Source: an uncultured Pelagibacteraceae bacterium (GTDB lineage: Bacteria; Pseudomonadota; Alphaproteobacteria; Pelagibacterales; Pelagibacteraceae). Taken from it: a stretch of 36,702 nt of DNA. The stretch covers positions 1-36,702 of the forward strand of contig CAJQSV010000045.1 of the NCBI GenBank assembly GCA_905616445.1. The letters are read 5' to 3'. The notes below the pieces were generated by a model. The model was given only the letters and a program-made list of their open reading frames with translations. It was not told the origin of the DNA and made no database searches. Below, piece after piece: positions 7,373 through 15,576 of the stretch. Within the stretch, counting starts at the first letter, position 1. Each line of letters opens with the position of its first letter. Made by a program: the position numbers and the translations under genes.

Positions 7373-8545
7373 ATGAAAATTACATCTATAAAAAGCCATA
7401 TTTTACGCTATGAGTTAGATAGGGAATTAGGTTATTCACAACAGTACTATAAACACAGAACAACGCATTTAGTTTGCGTAGAAACAGACGAAGGCATTAC
7501 AGGTTGGGGTGAATGTTTTGGACCTGGAAATATTGCTTTAGCTAATAAATTTATTATTGAGAATGTAATTTCTCCAATGATCTTAGGAGAAGACCCTGCA
7601 AATAAAGAAAAAATTTGGCATAAAGTTTATAATCTACTAAGAGATAGCGGGCAGAAAGGAATGCCGGTTCAAGCAATCTCAGGTCTTGATATTGCTCTTT
7701 GGGATATATTAGGAAAAAAATCCAAGTTACCGCTCTATCAGCTAGTGGGTGGAAAATGCAATGCCGAGATAGCAGTTTATGGTTATGGAATGATGTTGCA
7801 AAAAAAGCCATTAAAAGAATTAATACCTTTGTTTGAAGCGGAAGCTGAAAAAATAAAATCTAAAAACTTTAAAGCTATGAAAATGAAAATTGGTTTAGGA
7901 CCAAAAGAAGATCTTGAATTAGTTACAGCTGTGAGAAAAGTAATCGGAGAAGATTACAAATTAATGGTTGATGCTAATCATGCTTACAACACAACAGATG
8001 CTTTATATGTTGGTAGGGGGTTAGACGACCTTGGTGTTTATTGGTTTGAAGAACCAATAGCGCCTGAAGATTATGAAGGCTATAAAGAATTAAAAAATAA
8101 ATTAAAAACAAATATAGCAGGTGGTGAAGCTGAATTTACTAAATGGGGTTGGAAACATTTAATTCAAAATCGTTGTATAGATATAGCCCAACCAGAAGTA
8201 TGTGGATTAGGTGGGATCACAGAGTATTTAAAAGTAGCAGCCTTAGCTCAAGCCAACTTTATACCCGTAGTAAATCACGTATGGGGGTCAGCTTTAAGCA
8301 TTGCTGTAAATCTACACTTATTAACTGCAATGCCAGATATGCCAGGGGGGTTATTTCCAACAAAACCAATGCTTGAATTCGATACAACGGATAATAATAT
8401 TTTTATTTCAAATTTAACTGAAGAAAGGTTTGATGTTTTTGATCAAGTAAAAAATAATAATGGTTTTGTAAAAGTTTTAGAGGGACACGGTATTGGACTA
8501 AATCCTAGTAAAAATTTTATAAAAAAATATGAAATAAGCAAATAA
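7373..8545 (+). CDS. Enolase-superfamily enzyme (MR subgroup), galactarolactone cycloisomerase-like
   Basis: A 390-residue mandelate racemase/muconate lactonizing enzyme. Catalytic residues fit the MR subgroup: KMK (Lys170, Lys172), metal ligands Asp200 (VDANH), Glu226 (WFEEP) and Glu252 (GGEAEF), and His302 (NHVWGS) as the second base. The N-terminal capping domain (VETDEGITGWGE) is intact. Blocks such as YNLLRDSGQKG, DANHAYNTTDA and PMLEFDTTDN resemble, from memory, the Agrobacterium galactarolactone cycloisomerase Gci, which opens galactaro-lactone to a keto-deoxy hexarate. A uronate dehydrogenase and a lactonase that would feed such an enzyme are encoded at 33.0-34.7 kb. Other sugar-acid dehydratases of the family cannot be ruled out. 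A possible promoter, TTGTCC (7332-7337) and GATATT or TATTAT (7355-7362), precedes it. Confidence 0.85.
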   Translation: MKITSIKSHILRYELDRELGYSQQYYKHRTTHLVCVETDEGITGWGECFGPGNIALANKFIIENVISPMILGEDPANKEKIWHKVYNLLRDSGQKGMPVQAISGLDIALWDILGKKSKLPLYQLVGGKCNAEIAVYGYGMMLQKKPLKELIPLFEAEAEKIKSKNFKAMKMKIGLGPKEDLELVTAVRKVIGEDYKLMVDANHAYNTTDALYVGRGLDDLGVYWFEEPIAPEDYEGYKELKNKLKTNIAGGEAEFTKWGWKHLIQNRCIDIAQPEVCGLGGITEYLKVAALAQANFIPVVNHVWGSALSIAVNLHLLTAMPDMPGGLFPTKPMLEFDTTDNNIFISNLTEERFDVFDQVKNNNGFVKVLEGHGIGLNPSKNFIKKYEISK

Positions 8546-8594
8546 TTTTCATGGGTATATTCAATTTTTTTTATTTAGTTAATTAATCATATAG

Positions 8595-9041
8595 ATGAAA
8601 AATACAAAAGATAAAAAAACTCGAGTAGACTTAGATAATCTCATACTATCTCTTACAAAAAATAAAATAACCGAATCTACTAGAAAAGAAACAGAATTTA
8701 AGTTGGGCGCCCTGTTTGTGTATTTATTGATGATCAAGGTTAATACAAAAAAAGGGGACAGTAATATTAAAAAGAAATTATCAAAAAAAAATATCTGCAT
8801 ATATATGGCAGAACAAATTAAGGAATTCAGAATGTTATATCTATACTATAAAAAAAGTAAATACCCACGAATGGAAAAAAGAAAACAAGTAGGGTTGGAT
8901 TTTTATAATACTATTGTTTGTGACAAACAGAAGAATTGGGAAGCAACTTTTGTTTACAAGAAACTAAAAAAACACTGTCGAACAATTTACACTATTGAAG
9001 ATATAGAAAAAAAAAAGTATAAAATTAAAATTTCTAAATAA
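8595..9041 (+). CDS. Lysine-rich hypothetical protein, 148 aa
   Basis: ATG-started ORF of 148 codons in AT-rich DNA, very rich in Lys, Tyr and Ile. There is a possible amphipathic or short hydrophobic helix around residues 38-48 (GALFVYLLMIK), and a central stretch YMAEQIKEFRMLYLYYKK likely helical. Two cysteines in the second half (CDKQ, KKHCR) are unremarkable. I recognise no domain. It ends two bases before the stop of the convergent FAH-family gene. A 73-codon antisense frame (8579-8800) overlaps it but has lower complexity; the plus-strand reading is preferred because it fills the whole gap between genes with balanced hydrophobic and charged segments. Confidence 0.55.
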   Translation: MKNTKDKKTRVDLDNLILSLTKNKITESTRKETEFKLGALFVYLLMIKVNTKKGDSNIKKKLSKKNICIYMAEQIKEFRMLYLYYKKSKYPRMEKRKQVGLDFYNTIVCDKQKNWEATFVYKKLKKHCRTIYTIEDIEKKKYKIKISK

Positions 9042-9043
9042 AC

Positions 9044-9886
9044 TTATTCAGCTACAATAGTAGAATTTTGTTCACCAAGGTGCTCAATATTTATTTTTAA
9101 TTTATTTCCAACTTTCAAGAATTGTTTAGGATTCATTCCCATTCCCACACCTGGAGGTGTACCAGTAGTAACAATATCACCTGGTTGCAGAGACATAAAG
9201 TTACTTAGGTAAGAGAGTATAAAATTCATATTAAAAATCATTTTATTAGTATTTCCAGTTTGCATTCTCTTTCCATCAATATCTAACGACATTGATAAAT
9301 TTTGAACATCTTCAAGCTCATCTTTAGTGACTAGGTAAGGCCCTGTTGGTCCAAATGTATCTCCTGATTTTCCCTTATCCCACAAACCACCTCTCTCAAT
9401 CTGCCACTCCCGTTCACTAATATCATTTACCATGCAATAACCTAAAATATGATTAGGGGCATCTTTTTCACTTATATATTTTGTATCTTTTCCAACAACA
9501 AAAGCTATCTCAACTTCCCAATCTAATTTTTTAGATAATTTAGGTAAGATGACATTATCATTTGGTCCAACTATACAGTTTGAGGCTTTATTAAAAAGAA
9601 TAGGCTCTTTAGGAATTTCTGCATTTGTTTCTGCTGCGTGGTCAGAATAATTTAACCCAATAGCAAGAAATTTTCCTGGTCGTGCAATACATGAACCTAT
9701 ACGCGTAGAAGATGAAACTTCAGGCAAAGTCTCTAAATCTAATTTTTGTAATTTTTCTAAAGTTTCGAAATTTAGTGTTAAAGGATTAAGATCAAGTACA
9801 TGTTGTGATAAATCTCTTATTTTACTGTCTTTACCTAAAGCTGCTGGTTTTTCTTTACCAAATTCCCCTACTCTTAATAATTTCAT
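9044..9886 (-). CDS. Fumarylacetoacetate hydrolase-family enzyme, probable diketo-deoxy-aldonate hydrolase
   Basis: A 280-residue FAH-family hydrolase. The core begins at about residue 70 (KFLAIGLNYSDHAAE with His83). Metal ligands are Glu124 and Glu126 (DWEVEIAFVVG) and Asp155 (VNDIS). The following ISEREWQIERGG and GDTFGPTGPYLVT blocks are typical of the ureidoglycolate lyase/2,4-diketo-3-deoxy-aldonate hydrolase branch. In the known L-fuconate and L-rhamnonate non-phosphorylative routes such an enzyme splits a 2,4-diketo-3-deoxy acid to pyruvate plus lactate, and the neighbouring SDR makes that substrate. It is the last gene of the minus-strand unit, 19 bases after the SDR, with a Shine-Dalgarno-like AAAGGA just upstream of the ATG. 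The exact substrate is inferred from context. Confidence 0.85.
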   Translation of the reverse strand: MKLLRVGEFGKEKPAALGKDSKIRDLSQHVLDLNPLTLNFETLEKLQKLDLETLPEVSSSTRIGSCIARPGKFLAIGLNYSDHAAETNAEIPKEPILFNKASNCIVGPNDNVILPKLSKKLDWEVEIAFVVGKDTKYISEKDAPNHILGYCMVNDISEREWQIERGGLWDKGKSGDTFGPTGPYLVTKDELEDVQNLSMSLDIDGKRMQTGNTNKMIFNMNFILSYLSNFMSLQPGDIVTTGTPPGVGMGMNPKQFLKVGNKLKINIEHLGEQNSTIVAE

Positions 9887-9905
9887 TTTGTTATCCTTTT
9901 TTTAG

Positions 9906-10649
9906 TTAAATTGTCATTCCGCCATCAACAGAAAAAGTATTTCCCGTTGTGAATCCGGACTCGTCACCAGCAAGATAAATAGCCATCGAGGCGATTTCAT
10001 CTGCTGTTCCCAATCTTCCCATAGGTTGTCTGGCTATAAAGTCTTTCTTAGCTTGAACAGGATCTTCACTTTGTTTCACTCTATCCTCCCAAGATGGAGT
10101 AAATACAGTACCAGGTGCAATTGCGTTACATCTGATGTTTTGTTTAACAAAGTCAGCCGCTATAGACTTAGTTAATCCGATAATTGCTGCTTTCGAAGCG
10201 CCATAAGCAAATCTATTTGGAACTCCTTTAAGACTAGAAGCAACTGAAGCAACATTAATAATGCTACCTTTTTTTTGATCAAGCATTTTTGGAAGTATTG
10301 CTTTGCACATAAAATACATAGATTTAATATTTACATCAAATGAAAAGTTCCAATCTTTTTCTTCACAATCTAAAATAGTTCCATGATGCACAAAACCAAC
10401 TGCATTAAATAATACATCAACTTTATCAAGACCATCTATAAATGTTTTGATGGCACTATTATCAGTCGAATCTAGAGTACAAATTTTTATTTTAGGGAAT
10501 TCTTTATTTAAATCGATTAAAGTTTTTTCATTTAAATCTGTAGCAGTAACATTGGCTCCTTCTTTATAAAAAGCTATTGCGGTTGCTTTCCCAATTCCTT
10601 GTCCGGCTGCGGTTACAATAATATTTTTATTTTCTAATCTACCACTCAT
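9906..10649 (-). CDS. SDR dehydrogenase, 2-keto-3-deoxy-fuconate dehydrogenase-like
   Basis: A 247-residue classical short-chain dehydrogenase. The nucleotide-binding motif is TAAGQGIG (13-20). An Asp near residue 38 (ATDLN) after strand 2 favours NAD. The catalytic set is Ser135 (NVASVAS), Tyr149 (FAYGASK) and Lys153. The stretch SLKGVPNRFAYGASKAA and the APGTVFTPS loop match the branch holding human DHRS6/BDH2 and bacterial 2-keto-3-deoxy-L-fuconate dehydrogenase. With the FAH hydrolase next to it, oxidation of a 2-keto-3-deoxy aldonate to the 2,4-diketo acid is the best guess. Its ATG overlaps the end of the upstream reductase gene by four bases, indicating translational coupling. Confidence 0.88.
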   Translation of the reverse strand: MSGRLENKNIIVTAAGQGIGKATAIAFYKEGANVTATDLNEKTLIDLNKEFPKIKICTLDSTDNSAIKTFIDGLDKVDVLFNAVGFVHHGTILDCEEKDWNFSFDVNIKSMYFMCKAILPKMLDQKKGSIINVASVASSLKGVPNRFAYGASKAAIIGLTKSIAADFVKQNIRCNAIAPGTVFTPSWEDRVKQSEDPVQAKKDFIARQPMGRLGTADEIASMAIYLAGDESGFTTGNTFSVDGGMTI

Positions 10650-11515
10650 TTTTTATTTATCCTTTCAATCTCTTTATACAATGAACTGTGATCGTCTTCA
10701 CCATGTCCATTTTCCACTAAGTTATTATACATATTTTTTACTAAAGTCGAAATAGGTAGATGTATCTTAGAATCTTTTGCACAATCTAATATATTATTCA
10801 TATCTTTTAAGTGTACTGATGTCCTACCTTTAGGAGTAAAATCTTTATCTATCATTCTATGACCATGAGTTTGTAAAATTTTGCTATCTGCCCAACCACC
10901 TGAAAGAGCTTTAATCATTTTTTTTGGATCTGCTCCAGCCTTTTCACACAGCGTTACTGCTTCAGCGACAGCTCCAATTGTCAAACTAACAATAATCTGG
11001 TTTGCTAATTTTGAAACTTGACCACTTGATAATGGACCAACTAAAGTCGGATTACCCATTACTTTTAAGATATCTATATTATTATCAAAAACTTTTTGTT
11101 CTCCGCCAACCATGATAGCTAATTTAGCTTCTTCTGCTCCAATAGTTCCACCTGAAACGGGAGCATCTAAATAATTTATATTTTCGGATTTTAAATTTTC
11201 ACCGTGAAATTTTGCTGTTTCAGGCTTTACCGAACTCATATCAATTACTGTAGAGCCAGGTTTTATATTATCTAAAAAATCCTTATCCTTCATAACTTGA
11301 TCGACAGATGTGTCGTCAGTCAGCATAGTGATAATAATATCATTATTTGAAACTACCTCTTTAATTGATTGAGAAATTTTAGCACCAAATTCTTTTAGAG
11401 GTTCAGCCTTCTTAATCGTTCTGTTAAAAGCCTTAAGCTCATATTTTGCTTTTAGTAGATTTTTAGCCATAGGCAGACCCATAAGGCCAATACCAATAAA
11501 GCCAATTTTTTTCAT
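10646..11515 (-). CDS. 3-hydroxyisobutyrate dehydrogenase-family reductase
   Basis: A 289-residue beta-hydroxyacid dehydrogenase. It opens with the Rossmann motif GFIGIGLMGLPMAKNL, has the substrate-binding DAPVSGGTIGAE block (118-128) and the catalytic lysine in GQVSKLANQ (Lys169). Relatives include 3-hydroxyisobutyrate dehydrogenase, tartronate semialdehyde reductase and succinic/glyoxylic semialdehyde reductases, and sequence alone does not separate them. In this sugar-acid operon, reduction of tartronate semialdehyde or glyoxylate-like aldehyde is plausible. It lies 10 bases after dctM and overlaps the SDR gene by four bases. A GTAGG-like ribosome site sits before the ATG. Confidence 0.9.
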   Translation of the reverse strand: MKKIGFIGIGLMGLPMAKNLLKAKYELKAFNRTIKKAEPLKEFGAKISQSIKEVVSNNDIIITMLTDDTSVDQVMKDKDFLDNIKPGSTVIDMSSVKPETAKFHGENLKSENINYLDAPVSGGTIGAEEAKLAIMVGGEQKVFDNNIDILKVMGNPTLVGPLSSGQVSKLANQIIVSLTIGAVAEAVTLCEKAGADPKKMIKALSGGWADSKILQTHGHRMIDKDFTPKGRTSVHLKDMNNILDCAKDSKIHLPISTLVKNMYNNLVENGHGEDDHSSLYKEIERINKK

Positions 11516-11525
11516 AACCTACTTT

Positions 11526-12836
11526 CTATGGGTTTTTGAATTCGTGAAAATTCTGAGTTACTTCAGGAAAGAACATTACAATAACAACTACAATTAATTG
11601 CAAACATATAAAAGGTGCAAACCCTCTAAAAATGTCAATTAGTGAGATATGTGGTGGGGTTACAGATTTTAAATAAAATGCTGCAGGTCCAAATGGAGGG
11701 CTTAAGAATGAAACTTGCATATTTACACAAAATAATATTCCAAACCAAATAGGATCAAATCCCATTGTTATAACAATAGGCAAGAAAACAGGCATTGCTA
11801 ATAAAACAATTCCAACCCAGTCCATAAAAGCTCCTAAGATTAAGAACATTATCTGCATCATAAATATTACATACATAGGTTTTAGATCGTAAGCTAAAAT
11901 CAACTCTGCAACATAAGTCGGACCTCCAGCCAATGAATAAGCTCCGGCTAAAGTAGTTGCACCGAATGTAATTGTTAAAATTGTTCCTGAAGCTTTAAAT
12001 GTTCTTGTTAGAGAATCTCTAAATAAAAACCATGTTAATTCTTTTCTTCCAAAAATTATTATCAATGTTGCAACAACACCCATTCCCGCTGCTTCAGTAA
12101 TACCTGTGATACCAGAATAAATTGAACCTAAAACAATTGTAACAATGGCTATTGGTGGTAATAAGCCTGGCAGATATGACATCTTTTCTTTAAATGTTAA
12201 AGAAGGCTCATCACTTAACGGTGCAAGATGTGGCTGTAATCTTGTTCTAATAAGAATATAAGAAATAATTAAACCTGAAATCATTAACCCAGGGACTATT
12301 GCTTCTTGGAACAACATTGTAATGGAAGTTTGAGTGGTTAAACCATAAATAATTAAGACAATTGACGGCGGTATCATTGTTCCCAAAGAACCTGATGCAC
12401 AAATAATACCAATGGACATGTCTTGGTCGTATTTTAATCTCAACATCTGAGGTAGCGCTATCAATCCTAATAAAACTATTTCTCCCCCAATAATTCCACT
12501 CATCGCAGCCATAATTGTAGCCATGATAGCTGTTACAACACCTACTCCACCTCTTGTTTTTCTTAACCAGGCATTTAAGGCATCATATAAATCTTTCGCA
12601 ATATTAGAGCGTTCAAGCAAGGAGGCCATAAATATAAATAAAGGAACTGACAAAAATGAATATGTGACTACTAGTGAATAATATCTGGCCAACAATATAC
12701 CAAGTGCATGCTCACCAACATTTACAAATATTATAACTGCAGCCATAGCACCAGAAGCAAAGCCCAGAGGCACACCTATAGCAATTAGTGCAAGCAATCC
12801 AAATATGACTAATAGTGAGAGTGTTCCTATATCCAT
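11526..12836 (-). CDS. dctM: TRAP transporter large permease, DctM subunit
   Basis: A 436-residue integral inner-membrane protein with about 12 hydrophobic segments, the translocating subunit of a sodium-driven TRAP transporter. Typical features are the N-terminal IGVPLGFASGA segment, VPLFIFMASLLERS, the SGIIGGEIVLLG loop, GSLGTMIPPSIVLIIYG, and the C-terminal FLSPPFGPAAFYLKSV block (Pro-rich half-helix conserved in DctM). It follows dctQ with a one-base gap and leads by 10 bases into the hydroxyacid reductase, tying the transporter to the catabolic genes. Confidence 0.95.
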   Translation of the reverse strand: MDIGTLSLLVIFGLLALIAIGVPLGFASGAMAAVIIFVNVGEHALGILLARYYSLVVTYSFLSVPLFIFMASLLERSNIAKDLYDALNAWLRKTRGGVGVVTAIMATIMAAMSGIIGGEIVLLGLIALPQMLRLKYDQDMSIGIICASGSLGTMIPPSIVLIIYGLTTQTSITMLFQEAIVPGLMISGLIISYILIRTRLQPHLAPLSDEPSLTFKEKMSYLPGLLPPIAIVTIVLGSIYSGITGITEAAGMGVVATLIIIFGRKELTWFLFRDSLTRTFKASGTILTITFGATTLAGAYSLAGGPTYVAELILAYDLKPMYVIFMMQIMFLILGAFMDWVGIVLLAMPVFLPIVITMGFDPIWFGILFCVNMQVSFLSPPFGPAAFYLKSVTPPHISLIDIFRGFAPFICLQLIVVVIVMFFPEVTQNFHEFKNP

Positions 12837-12837
12837 T

Positions 12838-13407
12838 TTATTTTAAATCTTTAGATGGGTCGTATTGTTTTTCTTTTGGATTTTTCCAGTCAATAATTAA
12901 GTTGTTAACTGACTGAACTGCAATAAGAAATACACATATAAGTGTAAGTGGTTTCATGACAGCAGGTATTGGCGGATCCCAAAAAGTTGCAAATCTTTCC
13001 CAAGTTGTGAATGATCTATGTGCGTCTTCCCAACCTCCATAAACTACAGCCGAAGCAAAAAACACAATAACAATAGTGCTTATTACGTCAAAAATTCTTT
13101 GTGTTGGTCTACTTACAATATCATATAACATCACAATTCTTATGTGGGCTCTCAGTCTTGTTGCGTATATTCCGCCAACTAAATAAATAATACCAGCCAA
13201 CCACAAGGATAGTTCGTTTACCCACATTGTAGGTTTTTCCATAATGTATCTCATAAAAATTTCATACATCATCACAGCTACTATAACTGGGATTAAGTAT
13301 TTAACTGTATGACTTAAAATTAAAGTAATTCTATCTAGCCAGGTAATTGGAAAATCATCTTTGCTTGCAACTTTTTCTGTTTGTTCTTGTAATGACTTAT
13401 CAAGCAT
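12838..13407 (-). CDS. dctQ: TRAP transporter small permease, DctQ subunit
   Basis: A 189-residue protein with four membrane helices (about residues 35-52, 63-82, 107-125 and 149-170), the usual DctQ topology. YEIFMRYIMEKPTMWVNELS is the family's helix 1-2 connection (R-Y-...-W-x-x-E). It pairs with DctM and is translated just upstream of it with a one-base gap. The N-terminal ~30 residues are hydrophilic and somewhat long. A terminator-like hairpin lies between dctP and this gene. Confidence 0.93.
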   Translation of the reverse strand: MLDKSLQEQTEKVASKDDFPITWLDRITLILSHTVKYLIPVIVAVMMYEIFMRYIMEKPTMWVNELSLWLAGIIYLVGGIYATRLRAHIRIVMLYDIVSRPTQRIFDVISTIVIVFFASAVVYGGWEDAHRSFTTWERFATFWDPPIPAVMKPLTLICVFLIAVQSVNNLIIDWKNPKEKQYDPSKDLK

Positions 13408-13421
13408 AAATTTTAAATTTT

Positions 13422-13450
13422 AAAAAAAGAAGGGCCTGAAAAGGCCCTTC
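13422..13450 (-). terminator. Hairpin plus T-tract between dctP and dctQ
   Basis: GAAGGGCC (13429-13436) and GGCCCTTC (13443-13450) form a perfect 8-bp stem with a 6-base loop. Read on the minus strand, the hairpin is followed by seven Ts (13428 down to 13422), the form of an intrinsic terminator. It lies just after the dctP stop and before dctQ, so it probably lets only part of transcription through and stabilises the dctP message, giving more binding protein than permease. Confidence 0.85.
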
Positions 13451-13471
13451 AAGATTTTTGTAAACTATAAA

Positions 13472-14482
13472 TTATAGAATACCGTTAGCTTTCATGTAAG
13501 CTTTGTGCATTTCTATAAGTTGAGCAGCCTCGGGAGATTTTGTCTTCCAAGTTTCCCAAGCTTTTAGAGCAGATTTTCTGAATTTAGCTCTATCAGCTTT
13601 CGACCAGTCATGAAGAGTAACGCCAGCAGCATTTAATTCTTTAACAGCTTCTGCGTTTTTTCTCTCAACTAAACTAGTGATAGTTCTACCAGCAATTTCT
13701 ATTCCAGCTTTCATAGCACCTCTTTCGTGAGCTTTTAAACCTTTCCAAACTTTAGTATTACAAGTTAGGTGGTCGGCTGGCATAGAGTGAAAACCAGGAT
13801 ATGTAGCGTACTTATTCTTTTCATAGTGTCCACCAGCAGTGTTAGTTGCTAAACTAGAATAGTCGGCTCCATCAATCAGACCAGTTTGTAAAGCAGTTGG
13901 AACTTCACCAAAATCCATTACGATTGGTTTAGCACCTAAATCTGCAAATATCATACTTTCCATTCCTGGAGGTGATCTAAATTTGAAATCTTTAATAGAT
14001 GCTACAGTTGGAATTGGCACACTTGATATAAGTGATTCATGTCCAGGTATCCACCAACCGATAAGTGTCATTCCATATTTGTTGTAAAGATTATCAACTG
14101 CTTTCTGAGCTCCTGGGTACTTTAAGAAATCATATTGTTGATAAGGAGTATCGTATCCACCCATTACATCTCCAGCAAATTGAAATGCAGCATTTTTACC
14201 AGTTTGGTAACCAGCACCAGTCATATCACAGTCAATAATTCCACTTTGTGCAGAATTAAATACTTCAGCAGATTTTCCTGAAACTGAAGATGAATAAAAC
14301 ATTTGTATTTTTAAAGTTCCGCCAGAAAACTCTTCTACATTTTTAGCGAATTGAGCTGCAACTTCACCGTTTGGCGAACTAGCAGTAAAGTGTGTTTCAA
14401 CCTTTAGGGTTTTTGCGTTAGCAGAACCCATAACAGCTATCACTGCCAAAGCAATAATAACTCTATTTAATAGTTTGATCAT
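13472..14482 (-). CDS. dctP: TRAP transporter periplasmic binding protein, DctP family
   Basis: A 336-residue solute-binding protein. The signal peptide ends with SANA before KTLKVETHF (cleavage after about residue 23). The mature protein has the family's two-lobe pattern, the conserved arginine in FKFRSPPGMES that pairs with the ligand carboxylate, and the EVPTALQTGLIDGAD segment. The ligand is therefore an organic or sugar acid. It is preceded by a good ribosome site (AAAGGA, around 14488-14494 on the opposite strand) and a 123-base gap after the hydroxyacid dehydrogenase gene, so it may have its own promoter. The downstream hairpin suggests it is the most abundant product of the unit. Confidence 0.95.
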   Translation of the reverse strand: MIKLLNRVIIALAVIAVMGSANAKTLKVETHFTASSPNGEVAAQFAKNVEEFSGGTLKIQMFYSSSVSGKSAEVFNSAQSGIIDCDMTGAGYQTGKNAAFQFAGDVMGGYDTPYQQYDFLKYPGAQKAVDNLYNKYGMTLIGWWIPGHESLISSVPIPTVASIKDFKFRSPPGMESMIFADLGAKPIVMDFGEVPTALQTGLIDGADYSSLATNTAGGHYEKNKYATYPGFHSMPADHLTCNTKVWKGLKAHERGAMKAGIEIAGRTITSLVERKNAEAVKELNAAGVTLHDWSKADRAKFRKSALKAWETWKTKSPEAAQLIEMHKAYMKANGIL

Positions 14483-14605
14483 TTTTTTCCTTTGTTATTT
14501 TTATGCGACAATTAAACTATAATACAAAGCAAGAGTCACACTTTTTCTTTTACACAACCTTTAGTTGTTTAGTTATTGTATATAGTTTTTATATGTAATT
14601 ATTGC

Positions 14606-15574
14606 TTATATTACCCTAGATGGGTATTTTTGATTATCGAAGTGAGCTTCGATATTTTCTACAGCTATCAAACTCATAGCCGCTCTTGTTTCATTATTAG
14701 CGCTACCGATATGAGGTAGAGTAAAACAGTTATCTAAATCTAAGTATCTGTTATCAAGATTGGGTTCATTGTTAAAAACATCTAAACCCGCAGCATAAAT
14801 TTTTTTATTTTTTAAAGCTTCTATTAAGGCATCATCATCCACAGTCATTCCTCTTGAAGTATTAATAACAATTGCATTAGCAGGTAGTAAATTTATTACT
14901 TCTTTATTTAATATATTTTTTGTTTCTGGAGTTGCGGGACAATGTACCGAAACAAAATCACAATGAGGCATCATTTCATTAATACTTTCATAATATTTTG
15001 CTCCAGCCTCTGTGTCAGCTGAAACCCTTTTTCTATTAAAATAAATAATTTTCATACCAAACCCTTTTGCTCTTTCAGCAACAATTTTACCTATTCTTCC
15101 CATCCCTATAATTCCTAACGTTTTCCCAGTTAAGGGTCTTCCAACCATAAAATTAGTAAAGTCTACTTTTGCATCTTTCCATTTTCCTGATTTGACTAAG
15201 GTAAGTCCTTCATATGCCCTTCGTGCCGCACCTAACATTAATAAAAGTGTAGTTTCAGCTACCGCATCGTTTAGAACGTTTGGAGCATTTGTAATTATTA
15301 TTTTTTTATTTTTTGCAGCATCAATGTCAATGTTATCATAGCCAACAGCTATACTAGCAATAATTTTAAGCTTTCCACTCATCACATTAAAAAAATTTGA
15401 ATCAAACTTATCCCAACTTGCTGCAATTACACCATCATATTCATTGCATATTTTTGCTAAATTTTCATATGGAATAGCTTCATCTTTTAGATTCAGAGTT
15501 ACGTCAAATTTATCTTTTAAATGCTTCTCAGCAATATCAGAAATTTTTCGTGTAACTAAAATTTTTGGTTTCAT
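14606..15574 (-). CDS. D-isomer-specific 2-hydroxyacid dehydrogenase
   Basis: A 322-residue NAD(P)-dependent enzyme of the glyoxylate/hydroxypyruvate reductase type. NAD-binding GMGRIG sits at 157-162. The catalytic triad is Arg241 (NTSRGM), Glu270 (VFNNEP) and His288 (LPHIGSA). ASIAVGYDNID is the substrate loop. Likely role is interconversion of glyoxylate and glycolate, or of 2-keto-gluconate-type acids, produced by the sugar-acid pathway. It starts two bases after the dehydratase stop and so is co-transcribed with it. Confidence 0.92.
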   Translation of the reverse strand: MKPKILVTRKISDIAEKHLKDKFDVTLNLKDEAIPYENLAKICNEYDGVIAASWDKFDSNFFNVMSGKLKIIASIAVGYDNIDIDAAKNKKIIITNAPNVLNDAVAETTLLLMLGAARRAYEGLTLVKSGKWKDAKVDFTNFMVGRPLTGKTLGIIGMGRIGKIVAERAKGFGMKIIYFNRKRVSADTEAGAKYYESINEMMPHCDFVSVHCPATPETKNILNKEVINLLPANAIVINTSRGMTVDDDALIEALKNKKIYAAGLDVFNNEPNLDNRYLDLDNCFTLPHIGSANNETRAAMSLIAVENIEAHFDNQKYPSRVI

Positions 15575-15576
15575 AA

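Noticed and set aside
8579-8800. 73-codon minus-strand frame opposite the lysine-rich 148-aa gene
   Set aside because: Phe/Leu-rich translation that mirrors Lys/Asn-rich coding on the other strand; the longer plus-strand frame fits the gap better.
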